Source of the DNA: Bacteroidales bacterium
Lineage (GTDB): Bacteria > Bacteroidota > Bacteroidia > Bacteroidales > Muribaculaceae
Reading direction: 5' to 3'
DNA length: 48,093 nt
Assembly (NCBI GenBank): GCA_020859755.1
Contig: JAJBVP010000255.1
Location: 1-48,093, forward strand
Every line of letters starts with the position of its first letter. The stretch's first letter is position 1. Shown one piece after another: positions 8,873 to 17,997 of this stretch. A model generated the notes under the pieces. That model was given only the letters and a program-made list of their open reading frames with translations. It did no database searches and was not told the origin of the DNA. A program made the translations under genes and the position numbers.

Positions 8873-10246
8873 ATGGATAAGAAAAAAAGATCTATGCTTA
8901 CCTCACTGAAAAGTTATTATCAGAAATTACCGCCCGCGCCACAATTGCAGTTGCCTGAGGAGGAATTGCGACGCAAGACGCGCCGGTTGCAACTCGAGAC
9001 ATTTTTCGCTGCCGTGGTGGGCCACAGCCTGTATTACGTGTGCCGCACGACGCTCAACGTTGTAAAGACCCCCATCGTGGACGCCAACTTGTTGAACGAC
9101 GCCCAGCTGGGTATCGTAGGGTCGGCGATGCTGTTCGCCTACGCTGCCGGGAAGTTTATCAACAGTTTCATCACCGATTATTCCAATATCAAGCGGTTTA
9201 TGGCCACGGGACTGGTGTTGTCGGTGATTGCCAATGTTATAGTAGGAGCGCTTGGATTCTCGGTATCGGGAGCAGGGCTGGGCGTATCGGCCTTCTTCCT
9301 TACGTTCACCGTCTTGTGGGTGATGAACGGTTGGGGGCAGTCGATGGGCACCGCTCCGCCTATCGTGTCGCTGTCGCGATGGTTCTCTCAAAAGGAGCGA
9401 GGCACCTTCTACGGCTTCTTCAGCGCCGGGCACGGCATCGGCGAGTTCCTGTCGTTTATCATCATCGGTTCGGTGGTGGGATACATCGGGTGGCAGCAGG
9501 GTTTCTTCGCGGCCGCGTTGTGTGGCGTAATCGGCATCTTCGTGATCGTTAAATATCTCCACGACAGCCCAGAAAGCATGGGCTTGCCTCCGATTGGCGT
9601 AACCAAACAGAAGAGCGTGAAGGCAGCCCAGAAGATGGCGCTGACCAACCGCAACGTATGGTTCGTAGCCATCGCGAGCGGACTGATGTACGTGTCGCGC
9701 TACGCCATCAACGGCTGGGGCGTGCGTTATCTGGAGATAGTCAAGGGCTATGAACTGCAGGAAGCGACGTGGGTAATAGGCTTGAACGCGATGGCCGTGA
9801 TATTCGGGGCGATGAGTGCCGGATGGCTGTCCGACCGCTTGTTCGCCGGGCGACGGAATGTGCCGGCGCTGATGTTTGGCGTATTGAATACCATCGCCCT
9901 CGCATGCTTCCTCACTTCGGGGGATGCCCTATGGATCAACATCGTGGCCATGCTTATTTTCGGCTTGTCGATTGGCGGACTGATCTGCTTCCTTGGGGGA
10001 TTGATGGCCATTGACTATGCCCCGAGGATGGCGTCGGGAGCCGCTGTGGGGATGGTGGGCTTGGTAAGCTACATCTTCGCGGGAGTGCAGGACGTGATCA
10101 CAGGCCGATTGATCGAGGCTCACCACACGGTGGTCGACGGCGTGGATTACTATAATTTTCATGCGGTGTCGATATTCTGGATTTCGGCCTCAGCGCTCTC
10201 ATTCTTAGTGGCTTTGCTCGTGTGGAAAGCCAAGCCGTCTGACTAA
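8873..10246 (+). CDS. MFS transporter, organophosphate:phosphate antiporter type (GlpT/UhpT-like)
   Basis: 12-TM-like protein; SLYYVCRTTLNVVKTPIVDANLLNDAQLGIVGSAMLFAYAAGKFINSFITDYSN, GWGQSMGTAPPIVSLSRWFSQKERGTFYGFFSAGHGIGE. Start at MDKKKRSM preferred over the upstream in-frame start. Confidence 0.88.
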   Translation: MDKKKRSMLTSLKSYYQKLPPAPQLQLPEEELRRKTRRLQLETFFAAVVGHSLYYVCRTTLNVVKTPIVDANLLNDAQLGIVGSAMLFAYAAGKFINSFITDYSNIKRFMATGLVLSVIANVIVGALGFSVSGAGLGVSAFFLTFTVLWVMNGWGQSMGTAPPIVSLSRWFSQKERGTFYGFFSAGHGIGEFLSFIIIGSVVGYIGWQQGFFAAALCGVIGIFVIVKYLHDSPESMGLPPIGVTKQKSVKAAQKMALTNRNVWFVAIASGLMYVSRYAINGWGVRYLEIVKGYELQEATWVIGLNAMAVIFGAMSAGWLSDRLFAGRRNVPALMFGVLNTIALACFLTSGDALWINIVAMLIFGLSIGGLICFLGGLMAIDYAPRMASGAAVGMVGLVSYIFAGVQDVITGRLIEAHHTVVDGVDYYNFHAVSIFWISASALSFLVALLVWKAKPSD

Positions 10247-10329
10247 ATTCAACAAAATTTGAAACAAATGTTAAAGCTGAGTTATAAAAAGTAAAAACAT
10301 ATGCGCTAATCCTCGCGGGTAATTCAGGC

Positions 10330-10337
10330 TAACTTCG
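10330..10337 (+). promoter_or_regulatory. Putative -7 element (TAACTTCG) of the sigma-GH65 gene
   Basis: TAnnTTNG match 26 nt upstream of the ATG at 10363; preceded by CGCTAATC at 10304-10311. Confidence 0.4.
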
Positions 10338-10362
10338 TGGCGTCAACCAACAAGCCCTATCC

Positions 10363-12924
10363 ATGAACAATGCCCCATTACTCGACACAGAGGATAAAGC
10401 AATCATCATCGGCCTACGCAAGGACGACCACAAGTGTTTCAACGACTTGTTCGCGAAATACTATCCAGGTTATTTTGGGTTTATTTTAGGAATGGTCAAG
10501 GATACTTGCGTGGCCGAGGATATCGCCCAAAACGTGTTTTCGAAAGTGTGGATCCATCGACAGTCGCTCAACCCCGAGCTGTCGATGCGATCCTATCTTT
10601 ATACCCTGGCCAAATACGAGATTTACAACCATTTCCGATTCAAATATTCCCACGTTACCGAAACAATATCCACTACAATGACCGATACCACCGCCGACAC
10701 CTACGACTTAGAAGCGCATTATTGCGTCCAAGAGATGGAAACCCAGATAATGGAAGCCGTTGACCACTTGCCCGGCAAGCGGCGCGAGGTGTTCCGTCGT
10801 AGCAGGCTCAATTTCCAGTCGGCCAAGGAGATCGCGCAATCGCTGGGAATGTCGGTGAGGACGGTTGAGAAACATATCCAATTGGCTCTACGTGACATCC
10901 GTTGTTGTCTGGCGACGTTGACCTTGTTGTTGGGAGTGGTCACAGCTACAGGCTCTGATTTCAAGGATTACACAATCGCCACCACCGACACCGAGGGAGA
11001 ATATTTCGGAGTGGCAATGGCCAACGGTTGCATCGGCTTGCTAAGCGACCGCGAGCCGTTGACGGTGAGCCAGGTGATGCTCAATCACGTGATGGACGAA
11101 AACCGTGAAGATGGCGTCAGCCGAGGTCTGCGAGGTATCAACCCATTCTGCATGAAGCTGGTAATCGACGGCGACACCGTATCGTTGGGAAAGGTTGACA
11201 ACTGGTCGCAGTCGCTCGACATGCGCCACGCTATGATCACCGACCACTATAATTATAACGGCACCGATATCTCCAGCGACACCTACGCCCTGCGTGGGCA
11301 GCCCTTTGCCGGGATCACGACGGTGAAAGTGACTCCCAAGCGCGATATAGAGCTAAGTGTTGTTAATCCTTACCGCGTTCCTGAGGAATACAGCGACACG
11401 GCGTCGCATACGTTGTCGGTAAAACTGATGTCCACCCGGTTGCCCATTCATCGCGTAAGCGGAGTGTCGAAATTGCGCAATCGCGTGGTATCGGCATCCT
11501 CGGCGATAGTGTTCCCCGAAGGGGCCCCAGTGCCGAAAATTGCCAAGGACAATTCATTCTCAGTAAAGATCCCCGCGGGGACGACACTGGAGTTCTCGCT
11601 GATCGGCGCCGTGTGCTCCGACAGAGATTTCCTTGACCCTCGCAACGAATCCGACCGACAGGTGGCAACGGTGGCCGTAAGAGGTGTCCCTGTGATGCGC
11701 GACGACCATCTGCGGCGTTGGGAGGACCTATGGCAAGGTGACATCGAAATCGTGGGCGATGACGAGGCCCAACAAGTGGCCCGCATGTCGCTCTACACTC
11801 TTTATAGCAACTGCCGTGAGGACTCGAGGTTGAGCATCACCCCATTCGGGTTGAGCTGGACCGAGTACAACGGCCACGTGTTCTGGGATACCGAGCTGTG
11901 GATGTACCCGCCGATGCTGTTGCTCAACCAAGGGATAGCTCGGTCGATGATGGACTATCGCAGCGACCGCCGGGAGGCTGCCCACCGTCGCGCGTTGGCC
12001 AACGGATACCGGGGGGCGATGTTCCCTTGGGAAAGTGACGACGAGGGTGAGGAGGGATGTCCCGTGAGAGCGCTCATGGGTGGCTTTGAGCACCATATTA
12101 ATGGCGACATTGCGGTGGCCGCGCGCGACTATTTCCGCGTGACCCGCGACACCACGTGGCTCGCCAGGGACGGATGGCCCCTGTTGCGTGACATAGCCGA
12201 TTTCTGGACCTCGCGCGTTACCCCCAACCCCGACGGCAGCTACTCAATTGTCAACGTGGTGTGCCCCGATGAATACGCCAAGGAGGTGACCGACAACGCA
12301 TTCACCAACGCCGTTGCCGCCGAGTCGCTCCGAGCCGCTCATCAAGCCGCCCAGGTGCTGGGTGTCACCCCCGACAGCCGCTGGCTCGTCATCGCCGATG
12401 GGTTGCGTATCCCCACTGTGGATGGAGTGACCGCTGAATTTGAAGGCTTTACACCCCGCCAGATCAAGCAGGCCGATGTTAACCTGATGGCTTACCCCTT
12501 GAACGTCGTCACCAATCCTGAGCAGATACGTCGCGACCTGGAGTACTATCACCCTCTTATCAACCCCAACGGCCCGGCAATGTCCTACGCTATCCTGGCC
12601 ATACTGTACTCTCGACTGGGCGACGTCGACAAGGCCAACGAGCTGTTCGTGGAGGCCTACCGACCCCACATGCGTCCCCCTTACGGGGTAATCTCAGAGA
12701 ACGCCTCCGACAACCGCGTGAATTTCGCTACTGGCGCCGGCGGCTTCCTCCAGACAATCATCAACGGTTTCGGGGGGGTGCAAGTGCAGGACATCAGCAG
12801 TGCCATGCCGATCGACTTGGTGCCATCCAAAATGCCTCGCCATTGGGAATCGCTAACAATTCGGGGACTGGGTCCTGACAGGTTAACGCTGAAGAAATCA
12901 CAAAAAGGAGCTACCTTGCGGTAA
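10363..12924 (+). CDS. ECF sigma-70 factor (Bacteroidetes family) fused to a GH65-family glycosidase/phosphorylase domain
   Basis: Residues ~1-180 are an ECF sigma factor (region 2: FNDLFAKYYPGYFGFILGMVKDTCVAEDIAQNVFSKVW; region 4: LPGKRREVFRRSRLNFQSAKEIAQSLGMSVRTVEKHIQLAL). Residues ~181-197 are hydrophobic (CCLATLTLLLGVVTATG). The rest carries GH65 motifs (HVFWDTELWMYPPMLLLN, YRGAMFPWES, HINGDIAVAARDYFRVTRD, CPDEYAKEVTDNAFTN with the expected acid Glu). One uninterrupted ORF. Confidence 0.9.
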   Translation: MNNAPLLDTEDKAIIIGLRKDDHKCFNDLFAKYYPGYFGFILGMVKDTCVAEDIAQNVFSKVWIHRQSLNPELSMRSYLYTLAKYEIYNHFRFKYSHVTETISTTMTDTTADTYDLEAHYCVQEMETQIMEAVDHLPGKRREVFRRSRLNFQSAKEIAQSLGMSVRTVEKHIQLALRDIRCCLATLTLLLGVVTATGSDFKDYTIATTDTEGEYFGVAMANGCIGLLSDREPLTVSQVMLNHVMDENREDGVSRGLRGINPFCMKLVIDGDTVSLGKVDNWSQSLDMRHAMITDHYNYNGTDISSDTYALRGQPFAGITTVKVTPKRDIELSVVNPYRVPEEYSDTASHTLSVKLMSTRLPIHRVSGVSKLRNRVVSASSAIVFPEGAPVPKIAKDNSFSVKIPAGTTLEFSLIGAVCSDRDFLDPRNESDRQVATVAVRGVPVMRDDHLRRWEDLWQGDIEIVGDDEAQQVARMSLYTLYSNCREDSRLSITPFGLSWTEYNGHVFWDTELWMYPPMLLLNQGIARSMMDYRSDRREAAHRRALANGYRGAMFPWESDDEGEEGCPVRALMGGFEHHINGDIAVAARDYFRVTRDTTWLARDGWPLLRDIADFWTSRVTPNPDGSYSIVNVVCPDEYAKEVTDNAFTNAVAAESLRAAHQAAQVLGVTPDSRWLVIADGLRIPTVDGVTAEFEGFTPRQIKQADVNLMAYPLNVVTNPEQIRRDLEYYHPLINPNGPAMSYAILAILYSRLGDVDKANELFVEAYRPHMRPPYGVISENASDNRVNFATGAGGFLQTIINGFGGVQVQDISSAMPIDLVPSKMPRHWESLTIRGLGPDRLTLKKSQKGATLR

Positions 12925-12936
12925 CTCCTTTTTTTC
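12902..12936. terminator. Bidirectional intrinsic terminator between convergent genes
   Basis: AAAAAGGAGcTACC-TTGC-GGTAaCTCCTTTTTTT: stem with one mismatch, U-run on the plus strand and TTTTT on the minus; lies between convergent stops at 12924 and 12961. Confidence 0.85.
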
Positions 12937-12960
12937 GGTGTTACGTGGCGAGTTATGAAA

Positions 12961-13716
12961 CTACTTTCCACTTGCGATGAGTTCTTGGGCACGGAGGGGA
13001 TTGTTGGTGGTGATATAGGTGGCTCCGTTGTCGATGCACCATTGGATGTCGTCGTCCGAGTCGACCGTCCACACGTTCAGCGGCATTCCCAAGCTACGAA
13101 ACTCGTCGATCCACTGTGGAAACTGGCGAAGGCTACCGATGTTGAAGTCGGGTCCATAACAGTCGAGCGCCACCAATTCTTCAGGAGAAACAGCTGAGAG
13201 GTAGGCCGCTTTTTGACCCGTGGTGGCTTGGAGCGCTTTCAACGCATTGGCCGAGAAGGTGATGTACATCGTGCGAGGCTCGAGGTCGCGCTCGGCAATC
13301 ATGCGGGCGATCATTCCGGCCGCCAATACCTCCTTCACGGGATCGGCGTGGGGTTTCAGCTCAAGCACAAGTCCCACTTTCAGCGGAGCCGCGGTGTCGA
13401 GGAATTGGTCAAGACGAGGCACCGGTTCACCATTGGACAACCGGGCCTTAGCCACCTCGTGGTAAGGGGTGTTCTGAATCACCATGCCATCAATCACGTC
13501 GTCGTGGTTGACCACGGGCACGTTGTCGGAGGTGAGCCACACGTCAAATTCAGTGTATTCGCAACCTATGGAGTCGGCTTTCACCAGCGACCGGATCGAG
13601 TTTTGCGCGCTCCCCTCGGTGTTCCAGTAGCCGCGATGAGCTACCACGGCCGGAGGGGTGGCATACAGTGCCAAAGAGCTAAGTGTCAGAAGAGCTAATG
13701 AGATTCTCTTTTTCAT
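12961..13716 (-). CDS. Glycerophosphodiester phosphodiesterase family protein, secreted
   Basis: Signal peptide MKKRISLALLTLSSLALYA; GDPD motifs VVAHRGYWNTEGSAQNSIRSLVKA, YTEFDVWLTSDNVPVVNHDDVIDG, LNVWTVDSDDDIQWCIDNGATYITTNNP. Confidence 0.93.
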   Translation of the reverse strand: MKKRISLALLTLSSLALYATPPAVVAHRGYWNTEGSAQNSIRSLVKADSIGCEYTEFDVWLTSDNVPVVNHDDVIDGMVIQNTPYHEVAKARLSNGEPVPRLDQFLDTAAPLKVGLVLELKPHADPVKEVLAAGMIARMIAERDLEPRTMYITFSANALKALQATTGQKAAYLSAVSPEELVALDCYGPDFNIGSLRQFPQWIDEFRSLGMPLNVWTVDSDDDIQWCIDNGATYITTNNPLRAQELIASGK

Positions 13717-16700
13717 TTTTATTTTGATTAGTGGATTGTTCTCCGTTGTAATTGCGTGGCGACACCCCGAAATGCTTCTTGAACAGAGCCGAGAAATGGC
13801 TCTGGTTGCCGAAGCCGGTCATGTCGGAAACCTCCCCGACGGTGTACTCGCGGGTCATCAGCAACGAGGCGGCTCGATTGAGACGGTAGATGCGCAGCAA
13901 GTCGTTAGGAGTTTCGCCAAGAAGCATCTTCACCTTGCGGTAGAAGTTGGTGCGCGAGAATCCCAATTCCCTTCCCAGCGAATTTACATTGAGCTCGGTA
14001 TCCGAGATGTGTTCATCTATATAAGCGTAAAGCTTTTCGATGAATCGCTTGTCGAGGGCGGTGAGATGCACTTCCGGCTCGGCCTCCACGTCTTCCACAG
14101 CGTCAACAGCCGAGGTAGAGCCGGCCTTGGCCACGAGCGCGCGCTGGCTGCGTCGGCGAGCGTCGAGCAGGTTTTTCACTCGCGAGAGCAATACCTGAGG
14201 ATTGAACGGCTTGCACAGATACCCTTCGGCCCCGGCATCGTAGCCCTTGATCTTGTCCTCGTCGAGGGTTTTGGCCGTGAGCAGGAGGATGGGGATATGG
14301 GAGGTAGTGTGGGACGATTTCAGGCGGTCGCACAATGCGAATCCGTCCAGTTCGCCGGGCATCATCACATCCGACACCACGATGTCGGGCACCTCCTCGG
14401 TGGCGCGATGCATTCCCTCCACGCCGTCGAAAGCCGTCACCACGTCGTAATCCTGCTCCAGAATCTTAACAAGGAAGTCGTTCATGTCCTTGTTGTCCTC
14501 CACGATCAGCACCTTTGGACGCTCGGAGGGTGTGGACGATTGGGTTGAATCCTCGGATGAGGGCACCGATGTGGCGACCTCGGCGGGAGGAGTGGAGCCG
14601 AAGATAGCTTTGTCGGCGTCCATGTAGCGCTCGTCGGTGGCGTAGGCATCCTCGCTCACGGGAATCTCCACGGTGAAAGTCATGCCCTTGATAGGGTTGC
14701 GCGATGGGGTGATGGTGCCCTTGTGCATCGACACCAGGTGGCTCACGTAGTGTAACCCTATACCGTAACCCTGCACCGACGAATCGCGCTTAACCAGGCG
14801 TGAGAAACGCTTGAACAGGCGCGACAACGACTGTTTTTTGATCCCAATTCCGTCGTCGATCACGTCGATGCGCACGTATTTCCAGTTGCTGGCGGCGGAG
14901 GCCGATCCGGGAGCCAATGTCAAGCCCACGCGTATGAGTATGTGACCGTTTTGGGGCGTGTATTTTATGGCGTTGACTATGAGATTGCTCACGATCTTCT
15001 CCACCTTGTCGCTGTCGTAGAGCAGGCGGAGCGACTCGTAAGGGCAATCGAGAGTCACTTGTATACCCTTTTCGGCGGCAAGCATTTTGTAGATGGTGAT
15101 CAAGCCCAGGATTTGGCTGGAGAGGTCGTGGTAGGCCACTTTCAACGGCAGGGTGTCGGCGTCGCTCATCTTGTGGAAGTTGAGGAGCTGGTTGGTGAGC
15201 GTGAGCATACGGTCGATGTTGCCGTCGATGAACGATAGCGACTGGTCGATCTGGTCGGGTGTCATGTTGCGATGGGCGGCTTTCAAGGTCTTTGTGGGGC
15301 CGTAGATGAGCGTCAACGGCGTGCGTAGTTCATGGGAGATGTTGGTGAAGAACGACGTTTTGTTGGCCGTTGAGCGGCGTTCCTGGGCGATTCGTTCCTC
15401 GGCCATGGCGTTCTCTTGCTGAATCAGTCGGTAACGTAGATACAAGCGGTTGAACAAAAGGATGATGCACAGTATCACCACGATATAGCCGATTAGGGCC
15501 ATAGGGTGCAACCACGGCGACGGGCTCACGCTCAGGCACAGTATCTGGCGTGCCGGTCCCCATTCACCTCCCGAGGGACGGGCCTTCACCATGAAGTCGT
15601 AATGGCCCGCTGGCAGGTTGGAATAGGTGGCCTTGGTGTGGGTGCCGCTTTCGATATAGCCTTTGTCGAGGCCTTTAAGGCAGTAGGCGTATTCAAGGTG
15701 GCCTACAGGATCGGGGTTGATGCCGTTGAACTCCAGGGTGACGCTGTTGCGCTTGTGGGGCAAGGTCACCTTTTCGAGGTAGGCGGCGTTGATCGTGTCG
15801 TAGGGAGCGGGACGCTCGGGATTGCACCCAGCGGCTGTGAAACGACTGAGGTAAATTGGGATCTCCGAGGCATGCACGGGACTGATATTGTCGGGACGCA
15901 CCTGCTCTATGCCCTCGTTGCCACCAAAGAAGAGGGTACCCGAGATGGGACTGCGGTATACGCATTTCTCATGATATTGGTTGCCACCCAGGCCGTCGGT
16001 ACGCCAAAAGGCTGAAAGGGTGCGACGGTCGGAGCCGATACGGTACAGGCCGTAAGAGGTGGAGGCCCACAAGTTGTGGTCATGGTCCTCGGCGAGGCCC
16101 ACAACGTCGGTGCCCTTGAGCGCGGGGAAGTGGTAAAGCCGGTCGCTGGCAGGATCGTAACGCAGCAATCCGTCATTGTAGGTGCCCAGCCACAGGTAGC
16201 CCTGGGTGTCGCGGAGCATATCCACCGTGTTGCGCCAATATCGGCGGTATTTGGGCTGGTAAGCTATCGGCACCAGCGTTTGGAGGTCGATCGTGTAGAG
16301 ATTGTCGCTGAAGGATGAGATGAGCATCTGTCGCGGGCCGAAAGGTATTATGCGGGTGATATTGTTGTGATCCTTGAGGTCGGAGAGAAGGTGGGCGGCC
16401 CGGGACAGGTCGCGGTTGAAGATGAACAGGCCTCGAGCCGAAAGGCCTACCCACACGCGTCCCAACGGGTCGTTGGCAGCGCACACTATGTCGCCGGCGG
16501 CGTCAAATGTTTTTAGTGGGGAAAGGGTGTGGCCGTCACCAGCGATTGAACACACAATCAGGGCGTCGCCGTAGCCGATCCACAACCTGCCGTCGCTGTC
16601 AACGTGTATTTCCTGCACGAAATCGTTGGTGTACGGGGCGAGCCAAGGGGTGGTTGTGGCAGTGTACCGTGCCACGATACGGTCGGCGGTGAGGTCGTAG

Positions 16701-17785
16701 GCAATCAAGCCATCATGGCGGGTGCCCACCCACAAAATGTCGGGGTTCTTGGCCGATTGGGTGACACGGGTGACGAAGCGCTTTCGGAAGGTTGATTCCA
16801 GCGTTTTGTTGGCGTTGAAAGCCGAAGCGTGGTGCCCGAAACGGTACAGGCCCTTGTCGAACGTCCCGGCCCATAGGTTGCCCGAACGGTCAACCAGCGA
16901 GGCGGTGGTTTCACCGGTAGGGATAAGGCGAAGGTCGACATTTTTCCACATATACGAGAGGGTGTCCTGGGGATGTTGGAGCAGGAGCATTCCCCGGTTG
17001 TTGGTCGACAACAACATCTGGCCCCCTCCCAGATTGTTGACGCTGTTCACCTCTATGCCTCGCAGCTGTGGCGATTGTGGGCGTAATTCCATCGTCGCGG
17101 GGTCGAGCCAGCGTAGCCCGGTGGAGGTGCCCACGGCCACAACCGTGTCGACCATGGCCATCGACAACACTCTCAACCCCGATGGCAACTCAATGCGTGT
17201 CAACACGTGGAAAGCGCGGTCGAGGCAAAAGAGCTCGCGGCCGTTGGACAGCCAGATCCGTCCTAAATGGTCGGGGGCGGCCGAGTTGAAATGGTCGGAG
17301 GGGATGGTGAATTGTTGCCGCAGCCTACGCCCCTTAAAATCCACCTCGTAAAGCCCGCGTGGACCGATGGCGAATATCTGGTCACCCAATTCGAAGAACG
17401 CTGTGCAGAAGTTGCCCGATAGCTCCTTGTTGGGGAAAGTGAAGCGCTCGAAGACCATCGACCGTGGGCGCTTCATGCTTACCCCGCCGATGGTCGACAC
17501 CCACAGGTTGTCGTGGGAATCGTGCCACACGCCCAGCACCAAGTTGGATGGGATGGTAGTGGTGTCCTCGGGGTCGGCGAAGAAAACTTCGTAGCCATCC
17601 GGGCCGTCGACTCGGGCAATGCCCTTGCCCGTGGCCACCCAGATGTAACCCAAAGTATCCTGGCTTACGCTGAACACATGGGAATTGGGCAACTCAGAGC
17701 GCCGGGTGACTGTCGGGAGCGCCCAAGCTTGAGTGACACCCAGGGCTAACAATAGAAGGATGTGTTTTAGGCGGCTAGATTTCAT
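13679..17785 (-). CDS. Hybrid two-component system regulator (HTCS): periplasmic propeller, Y_Y_Y, histidine kinase, receiver, AraC-type HTH
   Basis: 1368 aa from MKSSRLKHILLLLALG; Reg_prop-like repeats, FFTNISHELRTPLTLIYGPTKTL (H box), VLIVEDNKDMNDFLVKIL...VVSDVMMPGELDGF (receiver), AraC HTH ending FGNQSHFSALFKKHFGVSPRNY. Confidence 0.97.
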   Translation of the reverse strand: MKSSRLKHILLLLALGVTQAWALPTVTRRSELPNSHVFSVSQDTLGYIWVATGKGIARVDGPDGYEVFFADPEDTTTIPSNLVLGVWHDSHDNLWVSTIGGVSMKRPRSMVFERFTFPNKELSGNFCTAFFELGDQIFAIGPRGLYEVDFKGRRLRQQFTIPSDHFNSAAPDHLGRIWLSNGRELFCLDRAFHVLTRIELPSGLRVLSMAMVDTVVAVGTSTGLRWLDPATMELRPQSPQLRGIEVNSVNNLGGGQMLLSTNNRGMLLLQHPQDTLSYMWKNVDLRLIPTGETTASLVDRSGNLWAGTFDKGLYRFGHHASAFNANKTLESTFRKRFVTRVTQSAKNPDILWVGTRHDGLIAYDLTADRIVARYTATTTPWLAPYTNDFVQEIHVDSDGRLWIGYGDALIVCSIAGDGHTLSPLKTFDAAGDIVCAANDPLGRVWVGLSARGLFIFNRDLSRAAHLLSDLKDHNNITRIIPFGPRQMLISSFSDNLYTIDLQTLVPIAYQPKYRRYWRNTVDMLRDTQGYLWLGTYNDGLLRYDPASDRLYHFPALKGTDVVGLAEDHDHNLWASTSYGLYRIGSDRRTLSAFWRTDGLGGNQYHEKCVYRSPISGTLFFGGNEGIEQVRPDNISPVHASEIPIYLSRFTAAGCNPERPAPYDTINAAYLEKVTLPHKRNSVTLEFNGINPDPVGHLEYAYCLKGLDKGYIESGTHTKATYSNLPAGHYDFMVKARPSGGEWGPARQILCLSVSPSPWLHPMALIGYIVVILCIILLFNRLYLRYRLIQQENAMAEERIAQERRSTANKTSFFTNISHELRTPLTLIYGPTKTLKAAHRNMTPDQIDQSLSFIDGNIDRMLTLTNQLLNFHKMSDADTLPLKVAYHDLSSQILGLITIYKMLAAEKGIQVTLDCPYESLRLLYDSDKVEKIVSNLIVNAIKYTPQNGHILIRVGLTLAPGSASAASNWKYVRIDVIDDGIGIKKQSLSRLFKRFSRLVKRDSSVQGYGIGLHYVSHLVSMHKGTITPSRNPIKGMTFTVEIPVSEDAYATDERYMDADKAIFGSTPPAEVATSVPSSEDSTQSSTPSERPKVLIVEDNKDMNDFLVKILEQDYDVVTAFDGVEGMHRATEEVPDIVVSDVMMPGELDGFALCDRLKSSHTTSHIPILLLTAKTLDEDKIKGYDAGAEGYLCKPFNPQVLLSRVKNLLDARRRSQRALVAKAGSTSAVDAVEDVEAEPEVHLTALDKRFIEKLYAYIDEHISDTELNVNSLGRELGFSRTNFYRKVKMLLGETPNDLLRIYRLNRAASLLMTREYTVGEVSDMTGFGNQSHFSALFKKHFGVSPRNYNGEQSTNQNKNEKENLISSSDT

Positions 17786-17790
17786 GGTGA

Positions 17791-17800
17791 CGCAAATGTA
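17791..17800 (-). promoter_or_regulatory. -7 box (TACATTTGCG) of the HTCS gene
   Basis: TAnnTTTG consensus just upstream of the ATG at 17785. Confidence 0.6.
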
Positions 17801-17851
17801 AGCATTTTTCCTTATCCCCAAGAGGTGAAAAACGGCGAAATCGGGCAGTTG

Positions 17852-17877
17852 GAACAAATATTATAAAATTTGGCGCG
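17852..17877 (+). promoter_or_regulatory. Copy 2 of the 26-bp putative operator: GAACAAATATTATAAAATTTGGCGCG
   Basis: In the divergent HTCS/GH78-like intergenic region; gapless similarity to the other copies. Confidence 0.6.
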
Positions 17878-17949
17878 AATGCTACAATTCCCTGCGCCAC
17901 AACGTCCATCTTTTGTACCATTTCGCTAATCGCTGTGCGGCTTCTGGCG

Positions 17950-17959
17950 TAATTTTGCG
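17950..17959 (+). promoter_or_regulatory. -7 box (TAATTTTGCG) of the GH78-like gene
   Basis: TAnnTTTG consensus; preceded by CGCTAATC at 17924-17931 with an 18-nt gap. Confidence 0.55.
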
Positions 17960-17997
17960 GTGTGAATAACCCAAATCATGAATCACCCCTATTTGCC

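Noticed and set aside
10261-10285. GAAACAAATG... upstream of sigma-GH65 as a fifth copy of the 26-bp operator
   Set aside because: Only a partial match to the left half, no TTTGG half, and 59 nt rather than 47 nt from GAACAAATA-like end to the -7 element.
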